A stretch of DNA of 64,000 bases from Sorex araneus. Lineage: Eukaryota > Chordata > Mammalia > Eulipotyphla > Soricidae. Each line of letters starts with the position of its first letter. The stretch's first letter is position 1. The notes beneath the pieces were generated by a model. It was given only the letters and a program-made list of their open reading frames with translations, searched no databases and was not told where the DNA came from. The DNA is taken from positions 216,303,500 to 216,367,499 of the forward strand of contig NC_073304.1 of the NCBI RefSeq assembly GCF_027595985.1, read 5' to 3'. A program made the position numbers and the translations under genes. Shown piece by piece: positions 41,036-52,285 of the stretch.

Positions 41036-41583
41036 TCTCCCAGCGCACCCCTCAAAAAGAATGGAGGGGCTGACAGAAGCCCTTGCAGAAAGGGGAAAGT
41101 CAGGACGGGCCAGGAGATCTGTGCCTTTTGACTTTAAAGGAGCAGTATGCAAATTATATCTCAAATAATATGCAAATGACATGCAGATTGCACGGAGGAT
41201 GAGCATCTGTTCTTTTTGAGTCAACAGCTCAGGCACTTTTGGGTGAGCCCTCCCCAGCTCTCTCCCAGGGTCGCCAGGGGTCAGGTCTCCAGCAGGGCCT
41301 AGCAACTAAATGGGACAAATCCCGCGTGCGTCCCAGGGCACATTGGGCTCTGGGGCAGCGTGGAGGAGCTGCCGCCTCTGTCCAGGTGAGGCGTCTGCTC
41401 CTGTGCACACCTGACCAATGCCTACAAATACTTGGAAAGTCCCCAGTTGGAGTGGGTGCAGAGCAGATGCCATAGGCAAGCAAGGGACATAAATAGATTC
41501 AGTAGTCTCTGGAATCTTCTAGAGCAGAGGTTCCCAAAATTAGCTGGCCTACCACCCACAATGCCCCACTGGACATCTACCTC
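41036..41583. other. Unique sequence with an octamer pair
   Basis: No gene seen. Contains the octamer-bearing element at 41130-41200. Confidence 0.4.
41130..41200. promoter_or_regulatory. Candidate POU/OCT element: two ATGCAAAT octamers
   Basis: Perfect octamers at 41147-41154 and 41170-41177, 23 bp start to start (about two helical turns), in an AT-rich island inside GC-richer DNA, with CTTTAAAG just upstream. OCT factors bind this octamer. A regulatory role is inference. Confidence 0.4.
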
Positions 41584-41760
41584 CTTTTTTTTGGGGGGGG
41601 GAGGTGTCATACCCAGCGATGCTCAGGGGTTACTCTTAGCTCTGCACTCAGGAATTTTATTCCTGGTGGTGCTCAGGGGACTATATGAGATGCTGGAGAT
41701 CGAATCTGGGTTGCCTCGTGCAAGGCAAATGCCCTCCCCACTGTTCTCTCACTCAGGCCC
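41584..41760 (-). mobile_element. SINE, minus strand
   Basis: 'ggtgtcatacccagcgatgctcag' outline to 'ttctctcactcaggccc'. Confidence 0.9.
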
Positions 41761-41794
41761 TAACACCTATGTTCTTAAAATGATCCAACAGAAC

Positions 41795-41970
41795 CAGAGA
41801 CATAATACAGCGGGCAGAATGTTTGCCTCACATGCGGCCAACCCACCATGGGTTTGATCCCCGGCATCCTGTATAGTGCCCGAACCACCACCAGGAGGAG
41901 CACAGAGCCAGGGGTAAGCCCTGAGCACTGATGGATGTGGCCCCCAAACAGAAAAACCAAACCAAAAAAA
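41795..41970 (+). mobile_element. SINE, plus strand, diverged, with duplication
   Basis: AAATGATCCAACAGA before and AAATGGTCCAATAGA after. Confidence 0.85.
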
Positions 41971-42436
41971 AATGGTCCAATAGAGAATGCCCCCAGGGCA
42001 CCTGAGGCTTCTGCTGCTCCTGCATCACTGCAGCAGCCCCAGGATGGGGGGTGGAAAGGGCCAAGGTAGACCGACGCCAGGGTTTCCCATGCCAGTCACT
42101 CTGGTCTCGGCCACCTCCAGGTCTCTCCGCAGTCAGTAGATCCCAGCAGCAAACTGCGCCCCAGTCATAGCACCAAAAGCGCCCCCAGACATTGCTCAGG
42201 TCACCCCAGCTGACAGCCACTGCTCCAGACCCTAACGAGAGGAGACTCAGGGGCGCAGAATAAGTGAATAAAGCACACAACTTCAAGAATGCTTCTTGGA
42301 AGGGGACCCCAAGACAACAGTGAAAAGAAATGGACACGTGTGGGGTGTGGGGTTGAAATGATGAAGCCCTGTCATTGACAGTGTTGTAAAATACCACACC
42401 ACCATGACTAAAATAAATGTTTTTTAAAAAATTATT
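41971..42436. other. Unique sequence
   Basis: No repeat or coding signal; ends in an A/T-rich stretch used as an insertion site. Confidence 0.4.
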
Positions 42437-42670
42437 TGGGCTAGAGCAACAGCACAGCGGTAGGGTTTTCGCCTTTCCGGCGGCCGACCCGTGTTCGATT
42501 CCTCCGCCCCTCTCTGAGAGCCCGGCAAGCTACTGAGAGTATCACGCCCACACGGCAGAGCCTGGCAAGCTACTCGTAGTGCCAAAAACAGTAACAATAA
42601 GTCTTATAATGGAGACATTACTGGTGCCCGCTCGAACAAATCGATGAGCAATGGGATGACAGTGACAGTG
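42437..42670 (+). mobile_element. Full-length RTE-tailed SINE, plus strand
   Basis: Head as in the common SINE ('gggctagagcaacagcacagcgg', B box 'tgttcgattcc'). The body then switches to 'ctctctgagagcccggcaagc' and 'agagcctggcaagctact', and 42608-42644 matches the RTE LINE end (33077-33113) with two differences, both CpG-type transitions. It ends in (CAGTGA)n rather than poly(A). This is the best example of the second SINE branch. Confidence 0.92.
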
Positions 42671-42698
42671 AAAAAAAAATTAGTTAAAGGATCCAAAG

Positions 42699-42857
42699 GG
42701 GCTGGAGCGATAGCACAGTGGGTAGGGTATTTGCCTTGTATGCGGCCGACCCGGGTTCGATTCCCAGGATCCCATATGGTCCCCCGAGCACCGCCAGGAG
42801 TAACCCCTGAGCATCGCCGGGTGTGACCCAAAAAGCAAAAATAAATAAATAAATAAA
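42699..42857 (+). mobile_element. SINE, plus strand, 14-bp duplication, body deletion
   Basis: TAAAGGATCCAAAG at 42685-42698 and 42858-42871, identical. About 25 bp of the usual body (the 'attcctgagtgcagagccaggagt' part) are absent. Confidence 0.95.
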
Positions 42858-42877
42858 TAAAGGATCCAAAGACATAG

Positions 42878-42980
42878 GAAATGTGCTTGCCTAGCATGAA
42901 GCTGGCCTGACTTTGGTCCCTGGCATCCCAGATGGTCCCCTAGGCCCCACCAGGAGTGATCCCTGAGTGGTGTGGCCCAC
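42878..42980 (+). mobile_element. Decayed SINE, plus strand
   Basis: 'gtgcttgcctagcatg' and 'ggcatcccagatggtcccc' remain. Confidence 0.65.
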
Positions 42981-42991
42981 CGAAACAAATT

Positions 42992-43172
42992 TTTTATGTT
43001 TTTTTTTTGAGGGGGGGGCAACACCTGGCAATGGTCAAGGGTTGCTCCTGGCTCTGCACTCAGGAGTCACTCCTGGTGATACTCAGGAGATCATCCGGGA
43101 TGCTGGGGATCAAACCTGGGCTGGTCACATGAAAGGCAAACACCCTACCTGCTGCACTATTACTCTGGCCGC
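42992..43172 (-). mobile_element. SINE, minus strand
   Basis: 'ggggcaacacctggcaatgg' to 'ctattactctggccgc'; AAACAAATTTT on both sides. Confidence 0.9.
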
Positions 43173-43797
43173 TAAAACAAATTTTAAAACAAAGAACCCT
43201 TGTTGGCTTGTTTTTCAGATTTTTCTCTTTCCGCCATTGGCAGTCATTCAAATGCGTCACCCAACTTCTATCCCCCAGGCAGGACCTTCCCTTGATGCCC
43301 AGGCCCCCACCCTGCGCACCTGCTATTACTCAGTCCTGCCCCTGAGGTTACTGAGATACCATCAGGATCACCCCAAATCAGAACAGCCCCAGCCTGCAGC
43401 CCTTCAGCCCGTGTGTCTGCTCTGGAGGGGAGCGCCAGACTACCTCTTCTTCCTTTGTCATTGAGCTGTCAGCTGAGGGACTGTTGCTTCCCTTCCGATC
43501 TGCCCGCCCCCATCCTCCTTGATTGGCAGCTTCCAGGAGGGAAGAAAGCAGTTCCGCTGGCTGCTCAGTTTCCCACTGGGCCCCTCCAGGCACAGGGAGA
43601 ACTGGGGGCCTCCGAGGAGCCCAAGGGGGAGGCAGGGAGTGGGAGGTGAGACTCTGAGGGGCAGCAGGAAAACAGACACACCCCGAGAGCCTGCCCTGTC
43701 TTCCCTCGCAGCTGCTGGGCCTTTTCAGTCTGGTTTCTCTCTGCTCCTGTGTGTGATCCTTCCCCAAAGACTCCGCATGGAAGGGGGTGGTTTGCAG
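43173..43797. other. Unique sequence
   Basis: GC-rich, with overlapping short frames on both strands and no domain signal. Confidence 0.4.
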
Positions 43798-43980
43798 GGT
43801 TGGGGCGAGGGTAGTGCAGTGTGTAGGGCACGTGCCTGGCATGCGGCCGACCCAAGTCTGATCCCCAGCATCCCACCTCGTCCTCTGAGCCTGTAAGAAG
43901 TGATCCCTGAGTGCAGAGCCGGAAGTAAGCCCTGAGCACTGCCAGGTGTGTGTAGCCCCAAAACAAAACAAACACAAAAC
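43798..43980 (+). mobile_element. SINE, plus strand, diverged
   Basis: 'gtagtgcagtgtgtagggca' head, 'aagtctgatccccagcatccc', and an (AAAAC)n tail. Confidence 0.88.
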
Positions 43981-45162
43981 CCTGAAAGGGTTTGCAAAGC
44001 CCCGACCCCAATGGTCGGCTACTGTGAGGAGCAGGCAGGACCCCACACATTAAAGGCCTTTAGGGGGTCATGCATGGCAGGGACCCAACCTACGTCCAAT
44101 CCGTGGTACCCCAGGGCCTCTGGAACATGACTGGCAGTTCCCAAGTGCCCCTGGGTGCCAGCTCGGCAGGGCCTGACGGCGCTGCATCAGGCTTGTGCTT
44201 AACTTGCTGGCTGACTGGGAATCTCTGGGAGTGCTCCCAAAACAGGTCAAATAAAACGTCTCAAACAAAACCCCTGCACCTTGGTGCCCTTCAGCGCCCT
44301 TCCCAGCCCCTTCATGCCCGTTGAGGCTTAGAGACAGAGACAGGGCAGGTATGGGACTGTGCCTCGGCCCTGGCTTAAGGGGTTCACCCAGGAGAGGAGG
44401 ACGCAGGTGTGGGGCGCACCCTCCCTGCACATGGCTGAGAGATGCATCCCAGAAAGACATGTCCTAAGCCCCACCCCCACCCGGCCCCTGGAACAAATCC
44501 CCCAGGTGGTCACGGAGGCCGCTCCAGGGACAGCACAGTAGGGTGTCCTTCATTGTCCCACCCCATCCCAGGCCTAGAGACCTGGCAGAGGCCTGGGGGG
44601 GCAGGCTGGGGTGCGCCCCCCCACCTCGTGCTGACTCTTTCTGTGGGAGCCTGGCCTTGCTGCGGCAGAATGTATGGGGATCTTGTTCCTGGGGCGCTGG
44701 GGGGACGGCGCAGCCTTTCCCGCCCCGCCTGCCCCCTCCCTCCCGACCTCCAGGCCTCACAGAGCCCTCTGGACCCATTAGCACAATCAGGCATTTCATG
44801 GCACGCTGCGGAATGAAAGGCCTGTGTCTGTCTGCCTCCCCGCCCCCACTCCCATCTTCAGATTTTCCATCTGCCCCGGGCTGGGAGCCTCATCTCGCCC
44901 TGCTTTTCTCCCTCTGCGAACAAAGACACCCCCCACCCCTGCTTCTGGACCCCTGGGAACTCAAGAGATGGTCAGCGCTGCTCCCCAGAACTCCAACCCA
45001 CCAGGAACAGAGGCAAGAGACTCTGTTCTCTCCGAGGAGCCCAGAGCTCAAGGACTCCCAGGCCACGCAGCCACCTCTCACCTCCCGCTCTCATCCCCCA
45101 CTGGACCCCCCACCTCGGCCCCCCAACCCCGGCTCCCGCCAGAAACATACAAGTGCCCAAGA
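43981..45162. other. Unique GC-rich sequence
   Basis: Long overlapping frames at 44.4-45.3 kb on both strands reflect composition; no exon could be supported. Confidence 0.4.
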
Positions 45163-45335
45163 TGTGGGGCTGGAGCGACAGAGAGTGCAGCAGGTGGGGT
45201 CCTTGCATTGCATGTGGCCGACCTGGTTTCCATCCCCAGCACCTGCTATGGTCCCCAGGAGTGATCCCCTGAACACAGAGCCTGGTCAGCCCTGAACACT
45301 ATTGGGGGTGCCCCAGGCCCCCCCAAAAAAACAAA
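45163..45335 (+). mobile_element. SINE, plus strand, diverged
   Basis: 'ggggctggagcgacagagag' head and 'tttccatccccagcacc'. Confidence 0.82.
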
Positions 45336-46085
45336 CTACCCAAGAGGTGGAAATGCTGCCACAACTGAAAAGGCAAATTCAGGGCCTCGAGAGCGAGCAC
45401 TGCATGGAAGGAGCCTGCAGGTGTGCGATGGGGTAGGCACCTCTCCCGCTCACTCTCCCCACCCCACCCCCACGCCGATGCCCAGGCAGCAGCCAGGAGC
45501 TGGCGTCACCGTTCTGCAGCCCCCAGACGCCTGTCCTCCCGCCAGCACCCGTGCGCAGCCGTTCCGGGGCCTGACATTTTGCCGGCTTCACACCACCTTG
45601 CAGGGCCCCAGCCAGGAGCGCTTCCTGGAGGAAATATTAAACATGCAAATCCGAGCCAGCGTGAGGGAGCGACAGACTGCACGGCCACAGCCGCGGGAAC
45701 CAGCCGCACGCACCGCCCGGGGTGGGGGCGAGAAGAGATATACATAGAGACTTTGGCTCTCCCTGGGCAAGGCGTGCCGGAGCAGGGAACAGCCGGGATG
45801 GAAAATTACCGCGGCCGCCTCCCACTGGGGTGGCCTGAGGTCGGCAGGAGGCTGAGGGGGTGGGGGACCCCCAGAGGATCAGGAGGATCCCCAAAGCCAG
45901 CTCTGAGCAGGGGATGACAAAGGCCTTTTGTGCCCGGATTCCAGGCAGAGGGGGCAGGGGAACCGGGGAAGCTGGTGAAAGGCTTTGGCGAGGAAGGGAA
46001 AGGTGAGGCCCTGGAGAGTCGGGGGTGCAGGCACGGGGCTCTTCTATCTGGTGTCCCAGGGTCCTAGGCCAGTGTGAAGCTGACA
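45336..46085. other. Unique sequence with candidate conserved element
   Basis: No gene seen. About 45625-45690 is AT-richer and carries an ATGCAAAT octamer at 45643-45650. Confidence 0.4.
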
Positions 46086-46099
46086 ACCAGGCATGTCAA

Positions 46100-47065
46100 G
46101 TGGCCACACCCACACCCACATTCACACCTACACTCACACCCACATCCACCCACACCTACACCCACATTCATACCCACATCTACACTCACACAACTACATC
46201 TACACCAATATTCACACCTACACCCACACCCACACACCCACACCCACACCCACACACCCACACACCCACATCTACACTCACATAACTACATATATACCAA
46301 TAGTCACACCTATACCCACATCCACACCCACACCCACACCTACACCCACATCCACACCCATACTCACACCCACACCTACATCCATACCCACACCTACACC
46401 CACATCCATACCCACACCCACACCTACACCCACACCCACATCTACACTCACATAACTACATCTATACCAATAGTCACACCTATATCCACACCCACACCCA
46501 CACCTACACCCACATCCACACCCACACCTACACCCACATCCACACCCACACCTACACCCACATCCATACCCACACCTACACCCACATCCACACCCACACC
46601 TACACCCACACCCACATCTACATTCACATGACTACATCTACACCAATAGATACACCTATACCCACATCCACTCCCACACCCACATCTACACTCTCATTCA
46701 CATCCATACCCACACCCACACCCACATCCACACCTACACCCACACCCACATCTACACAACTACACTACACCAATAGTCACACCTATATCCACATCCACAC
46801 CCACACCTACACCCATATCCATACCCATACCTACACCCCACATCCACATCCAGACCCACACCCACACCTACACCTACATCCACATCCCCACCTACACCCA
46901 CACCCACACCCACATCTACACTTACACGACTAGATCTACACCAATATTCACACCTATATTCACATCCACACCCACACCTACACACACCCCTACACCCAAC
47001 ACCCATACCTACACCCACAACCCACATCTATACCCACACTACACCTCTATCTATACCCACACCCA
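46100..47065. repeat. About 1-kb CCCACA/CCTACA minisatellite with higher-order periodicity
   Basis: Basic units are 6 bp (CCCACA, CCTACA, TCCACA, TCTACA). A distinct landmark, roughly ACTACATCTATACCAATA, recurs at about 46193, 46283, 46453, 46629, 46760 and 46927, giving spacings near 90, 170, 176, 131 and 167 bp. The array therefore has a longer repeat of about 170 bp made of hexamers plus the landmark. Frames through it (Pro/Thr/His repeats) are not genes. Confidence 0.95.
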
Positions 47066-48539
47066 GAGGCAGCCTGAGGACCCTCACAAACACCATGGGC
47101 CTGGGCTGCTGGCCAAGATGGTGAAAGAGGAAGCCTCAGTTTCCCCTTCCAGCTGCTGCGAGCAGCTCTATCTTAGCTGTCTCCGCTCCACACTTTAAAC
47201 ATTTCTGCAAACTCCTGGGCTCTTTCTGAGAACGGGAAGTGAACCGTTTCCCAAGATCAGAGATTCTGCACCAGATCTTAGGCTCACAGGAAACTGAAAG
47301 ATAATGGGCAATACCTAGGCAAATGGTCGAGTAGATATCTCCAGAGACCCTAAACTCTCCCGGCTGCTCTGTGAAACCCTCGAATTCTCTGCAATTCTTG
47401 TTACTTGACAAGTAACACAAAGACCCAGTTTTCCTGTTAAAAAAAAAAAAAAACATGAAAAATGAGCCATATTTAACAGTCCTATACTAAGTTCCTCCCC
47501 AGCTGGGGAGTTTCTTTCTTTTCTACTTTCCAATAAACTTTATTTTCTAGCTCTGAGTCTGAGCACTGTCATTACACAATATTTTCATTCTTTAAAGTAT
47601 TGAAGAAACTGGGAATGCGGGTGAACAGAGACCCACTGTCACTGCTCCAGCACCAATGGCGGGGACTGGCGGGGTTGGGGGGATGCCCTCATGGTGCCCA
47701 CCTAGATTCTCTGTATCCACAGCTAATGGCAACTGGGTCCCTGGAGTGCTACAGTGGCCACTGGGACCTGGTCAAACCTGGAACCCACGAAGACCGAGGT
47801 GACACCCACACTGGCCCCAGGAACATGAAGCTCACAGGGGCATGGACACCTGTGAGCCCCCAGTAAAGCCCGACAGAGAGACTTTCGGGGGCACCCAGCG
47901 GGGAGGGGCGGGGAGGCCAGCCAGCAGGGGACCTCCAGGGTGCGGACATGGGAAGGGTGGGGGTGGGTTCGGGTACAAGCTGGGCACCAGCTGGGGCACG
48001 TGTTGTGAGTTGACTGGGTGGGACCTGACCGGGTGATGGAGGAACCAGGAGGCGGAGTGGGGGGTTCCTGCTCCCATCACACACCAGGGGTTAGTGGGAG
48101 TTGTGGGGGTTGAGCCCCCCGGAAAGCAGATGCCAGAAAGTCCAGCTCTGGAGAAGCAAACAGGCATCACCCCAGATGGCCAGTGCTGGGGCGGGGAGTC
48201 AGGACTGACCCCCAGGGATCCAGCCTTTCCTCTGCAGGGGTCCCCAAATGGTGCTGACTCACTACTCGGTCTCCCAAGGGAAGAGAGAACCCTGAATTCC
48301 CCCCCCACCAGGCTCCCTGGCATCAGGATCTGGGAATAGCAAAGGAGCCCTCCCCTATTTTTGTCCCTCAGTGAAATCTGGCCCGGCTTCCTGAGCACTG
48401 TGGCCAGGAGCCCCCTCTGCCCCTGCCCCCCGAAGGTGAGAAGCTTCTGGCTCCCCCTTCTCTCGGTGCAGGAGAGCCCCCGAAGGAGTCTTCCTGCCCC
48501 AGAATTGCAGGCATCAGAGGGGAAGGTCACCCCTTCTTT
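47066..48539. other. Unclassified sequence
   Basis: 47.1-47.6 kb is AT-richer and contains AATAAA at about 47532 followed by T-rich sequence, which could be a polyadenylation site of an unknown transcript or an old LTR. 47.6-48.5 kb is unique and GC-rich. No coding exon is supported. Confidence 0.35.
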
Positions 48540-48700
48540 TCGGGTTTTAGAGTCACCCCCAGTGGTGCTGGGGTGCTACTCCCACTTCGGGGTGCCCTGG
48601 TGGTGTTCAGGGCACCACGAGATGCTGGGAATTGAACCCAAGACCTCACACACGCTGTCCACAGGCTGCACCATTGAGCACTAGGCCACGCCCCCCGCTC
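48540..48700 (-). mobile_element. Old SINE, minus strand
   Basis: 'tagagtcacccccagtggtgct' to 'caccattgagcac'. Confidence 0.65.
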
Positions 48701-48719
48701 AGCCCCTTATTTTGAGGCG

Positions 48720-48845
48720 GGGGAGGCTGAGTTTCAGGGAGCACTCCTGATTGTGCTCAGGGGACCATCTGCGATGCCAGGGAACTGAACCCAGGTCTGT
48801 TGCAGGTAACGCAAGCGCCTTCCCCCTGTACTCTCACCCGCCAGC
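48720..48845 (-). mobile_element. Truncated old SINE, minus strand
   Basis: 'ctcaggggaccatctgcgatgc' to 'ctgtactctcacc'. Confidence 0.68.
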
Positions 48846-48862
48846 CTATTCTGCAAGGGAAG

Positions 48863-49060
48863 AGATTTTTTTTTTGCTTTTTTTTTTATTATTTTTTGTT
48901 TTTTGGGTCACACCCCGCGATGCTCAGGGGTTACTCCTGGCTTTGCACTCAGGAATTGCTCCTGGCGGTGCTTGGGGGACCATATGGGATGCCGGGGATC
49001 GGACCCAGGTCAGCCGCGTGCAAGGCAAACGCCCTACCCGCTGTGCTATCGCTCTGGCCC
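48863..49060 (-). mobile_element. SINE, minus strand, first of a same-site pair
   Basis: Near-consensus; it begins at GAGATTTTTT and ends before CGAGATTTTATTTTA. Confidence 0.94.
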
Positions 49061-49061
49061 C

Positions 49062-49259
49062 GAGATTTTATTTTATTTTTTTATTTTTTTGCTTTTTGTT
49101 TGGGTCGCACCTGGCGATGCACAGGGATTACTCCTGGCTGTGCACTCAGGAATCACCCCTGGCGGTGCTCAGGGGACCATATGGGATGCTGGGATTCAAA
49201 CCCGGGTCGGCCACATGCAAGGCAAACGCCCTACCTGCTGTGCTATCACTCCAGCCCCG
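49062..49259 (-). mobile_element. SINE, minus strand, second of a same-site pair
   Basis: Near-consensus; preceded by CGAGATTTTATTTTA and followed by CGAGATTTTATTTTT, so both copies share one target sequence. Confidence 0.95.
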
Positions 49260-49904
49260 CGAGATTTTATTTTTTTTTCTTGATCAAACACTTGGCCACT
49301 ATTCCCTATGACGTCTGGCCCCGACCCCAGCCTCACCCCCATGTCCCTCCCAGCCTCCCTCCCCCATTCCTGGTCTCCTCGGTAAGGTTCTCTCCACTCC
49401 CCCTCCCTCCTGCGGGTGAAAGGCCTTCCCAGTCGGGAGCACCTCTCCTGGCCCCTCTGCCTACCGCCAGGGCTGCCCACCACCCACCACCCACCACCGT
49501 CTTTCCCCTCACCCCTGCCCCTGCCGCCCCACCGCTGCCATCATTCCCTGTTCGGCCGCCTGCTTGAGAATCCCTCCCCACCCAGCGCTGACCTAGTTTC
49601 TGCCTGGCTGCGGAGGGGACACGTCCTCACACGCTCCGAGACACGGAGGCGTGCTTAGACGGGGCGGATCTCGGGGCTCCGTGTTGCCATGCACGGGGTT
49701 CCGGACACGCAGACACGGGCCTCCCCTAACACGGATGACTCAGGAACACACCAGGGTCAGGACAGCCACCCACGCTCCTGGTTCTCAGGTGGACAGAGGG
49801 ACAGTCACACGGGGACAGACACACGGGCCCTTGACGCCAGTCCCTTGATTCCCCACAGGACTCCGTGGGAGGGACCAGAGCAGGGACAGATCCTCTGTTT
49901 TCTC
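49260..49904. other. Unique GC-rich sequence
   Basis: C-rich; no coding signal supported. Confidence 0.4.
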
Positions 49905-50073
49905 TTCCTGTTTTGTTCTCAGGGCCACACCCAGCTGTGCTCAGGGCCAACTCCTGGCTCTGCGCTTGGGGATCACTCCTATGGGGGCCCAGGGGACTGT
50001 ATGGGGTTCCAGGGGTCAAACCCAGGTCAGCTGCGTGCAGGGCAAGCGCCCCCCTCCCGCTATATATCACTCG
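49905..50073 (-). mobile_element. Old SINE, minus strand
   Basis: 'cagggccacacccagctgtgctcag' outline to 'tatatatcactcggac'. Confidence 0.82.
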
Positions 50074-50093
50074 GACTCACATCTATTGTTTTC

Positions 50094-50282
50094 TTTGTTT
50101 TTTTTTTTTTTTTTTTTTTGCTTTTTGGGTCACACCTGGTGATGCTCAGGGGTTACTCCTGGCTCTGCACTCAGGAATTACTCCTGGCAGTGCTCAGGGG
50201 ACCATATGGAATGCTGGGAATCGAACCCGGGTTGGCCGCATGCAAGGCAAATGTCCTACCCACTGTGCTATCGCTCCAGCCC
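50094..50282 (-). mobile_element. SINE, minus strand, 16-bp duplication
   Basis: CACATCTATTGTTTTC (50078-50093) and CACATCTACTGTTTTC (50283-50298). Confidence 0.96.
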
Positions 50283-50298
50283 CACATCTACTGTTTTC

Positions 50299-51829
50299 AT
50301 GGCAACAGCCGGGCGGTGGGTGAGGCCTCTGGGGTGCGGGGGCCCGAAAGCACATGGTCCAGCTCAGGTGCCCCGGGGGAACAGACCAGTCAGGCCAGGT
50401 GCAAGCCTGCCCAGGGGCGGGCACAGCACCCCCACCCCCCACCGTCAGTCTCTGCACCCCCACAGCACATGCAGAGCCTGGGAAATCAACCCTCCTGGGA
50501 GTGGGGAGTGGGGGGCACAGAGCCGCGTGGAGCGGAGTGAAGGCTTACAAGCCCACCTCCCTGCTTGTCCTGGGGCCCGGCCCTGCCTATACCCCGTTCC
50601 AAACCGAGAAGGTACGCGGCCTCCACCACCTGCACACCCTCGTCCACACCCCTGTCGCTAGCCCTCCCGGCATCGCGCTTTCCAGTGGACTCTGTTTTCG
50701 TGTGTTCTGTCAGGGGGCTGTACCCAGCAGTGCTCGGGGTAGCATGCTGTGCTCGGGGTGGAGCATGGGGATCTACCCTCAAACCTGGGCTCCTGCCCTC
50801 TGGGCTTGACCCGGGCCCTCCGCATCCCTGACCTCCCATCCGTTCATGGCTCTCTCTCTGGGGGCCCTGCTGGGTCAGCAGCAATGAGAAGCCCACTGCG
50901 GGCCCACGGCCTCTGGGACCCCAGAAACAAAGTTCAGGGAAAACAAAGCCCCCCCAGGATGCTGGTGCCAATTCCACTTCCCCTGTGGTCCCCGTGCTGT
51001 TAGCAGACCCCTGCCCTCAGAGCCCCCCAACCCCCCCAACCCTACCCTCCCCTCCATCTCTGCCCTGGCAAGAAAAGACCCTGCCTCCATGCAGCCCCCT
51101 GCATGCCTGCCCGCTCTCCTTGTCAGCTCTGGGGTGGGACATGTACACGCACAGCACAGGTGCATACATGGAGTGTGTACCTGAGTGGTGTTCACGTATG
51201 TGGCATGTGCATGTGTGGGGATTATACAGTGTATCACATGGTAGGTGACATGTGTGCTATGCTTATGTGCGCGCGAGCGCACACGAAAATGGCATTTGCA
51301 TGAGTAAAGGCATGTCTGGAGGGCAGATCACCTTCTCTGTCCCCAGGGCCCCGCCCTGCTCCCAGGAGCTCTCACCACTCACTCTTCCTCCTCCCAGTGT
51401 CCCTGACCCCTTGCTCTGTGGTAGCCAGGCCTGATCATTCGCTCCCTACTAGATCCCTCCCTGTCTCATTCCTGCCTTTCCACCAACCTCCTCAGAAAAC
51501 ATGGAGGCACCTGCTCTGCCATCTCCTGTTCCCCTGCAGCTTGCCCTGAGCCCCTGGAACCACAGGTGACCAAGGTGACCACAGCCCTCCTCCCCCAGCC
51601 CCCCACGTTCTCACCTGCGTCTCACAGTGCCCTGTTTCTTTTTTCCTACTTCTTGGTGATGGTGGTTCAGGGGCCACACTGCGTGGTTCGTGGCCACACG
51701 GTGCCTGCGATGGAAGGCAGAGCCCACACAGACAAGACCAGTGCCCTAGAACTTGAGCAGCTTCCCCAGCCCTATTTCTCATGTTCGTTCTCTGTCCCTG
51801 CTCTTTCTGCTGTGTTGCTGTGATGACAA

Positions 51830-51831
<2 letters not shown>
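50299..51831. other. Mostly unique sequence
   Basis: No exon supported. A CpG- and GT-rich patch lies at 51230-51290, and a decayed minus-strand SINE is possible at 51640-51775 ('caggggccacactgcg'). Confidence 0.35.

Positions 51832-51883
<52 letters not shown>
51832..51883. repeat. (CA)n microsatellite
   Basis: About 26 uninterrupted CA units. Confidence 0.97.
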
Positions 51884-51885
<2 letters not shown>

Positions 51886-51914
51886 CATAGCACTGCTCTG
51901 CTCACACACTCGCT

Positions 51915-52110
51915 CGTGGTGCTCACCAGGAGTGACGCACACCCGCTGCAATGCCCTGGAGATTTGCACGCTCTCATGTGGCTCCCGGGGCCCCAGACGG
52001 CAGCGTCGCCAAGACAGCACTAGGCACACGAAGGCGTTACCAGGAATCAAACTCAAGTCTTCATGCCTGCCAAGGAGAGCCTTGCCACCGAGCATCCTCG
52101 GCCCAGATCT
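51915..52110 (-). mobile_element. Possible decayed SINE, minus strand
   Basis: 'ggaatcaaactcaagtc' and 'gccttgccaccgagcatcctcggccc' suggest an old head and B box. Confidence 0.35.
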
Positions 52111-52285
52111 CTTCTTTCTTGACATACTCTCCTCCCCTGGTTCTTGTATCAGAATAGGTTACAGTAATTAGGCTAATTTTTATTATGTTTTAACCTTCCA
52201 TTGCTTAGGCTGATAATTTTTATTAGGATAATTAGTTGTATGCCAAATTGTCTTGGTTAGGCTAATAACCTACAACAAAGGGATC
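52111..52285. other. AT-rich segment with internal similarity
   Basis: TTAGGCTAATTTTTATTA, TTAGGCTGATAATTTTTATTA and TTAGGCTAATAA recur at about 52168, 52205 and 52256. It is an imperfect local repeat of unknown origin. Confidence 0.45.

Noticed and set aside
44464..45295. Overlapping 100-250 codon frames on both strands
   Set aside because: GC-rich, Pro/Ser/Leu-biased, mutually overlapping, without splice sites or domain signal; the 3' part runs into a SINE.
46025..47027. Pro/Thr/His-repeat frames up to 185 codons
   Set aside because: Translation of the hexamer minisatellite; no non-repeat sequence or start context supports a gene.
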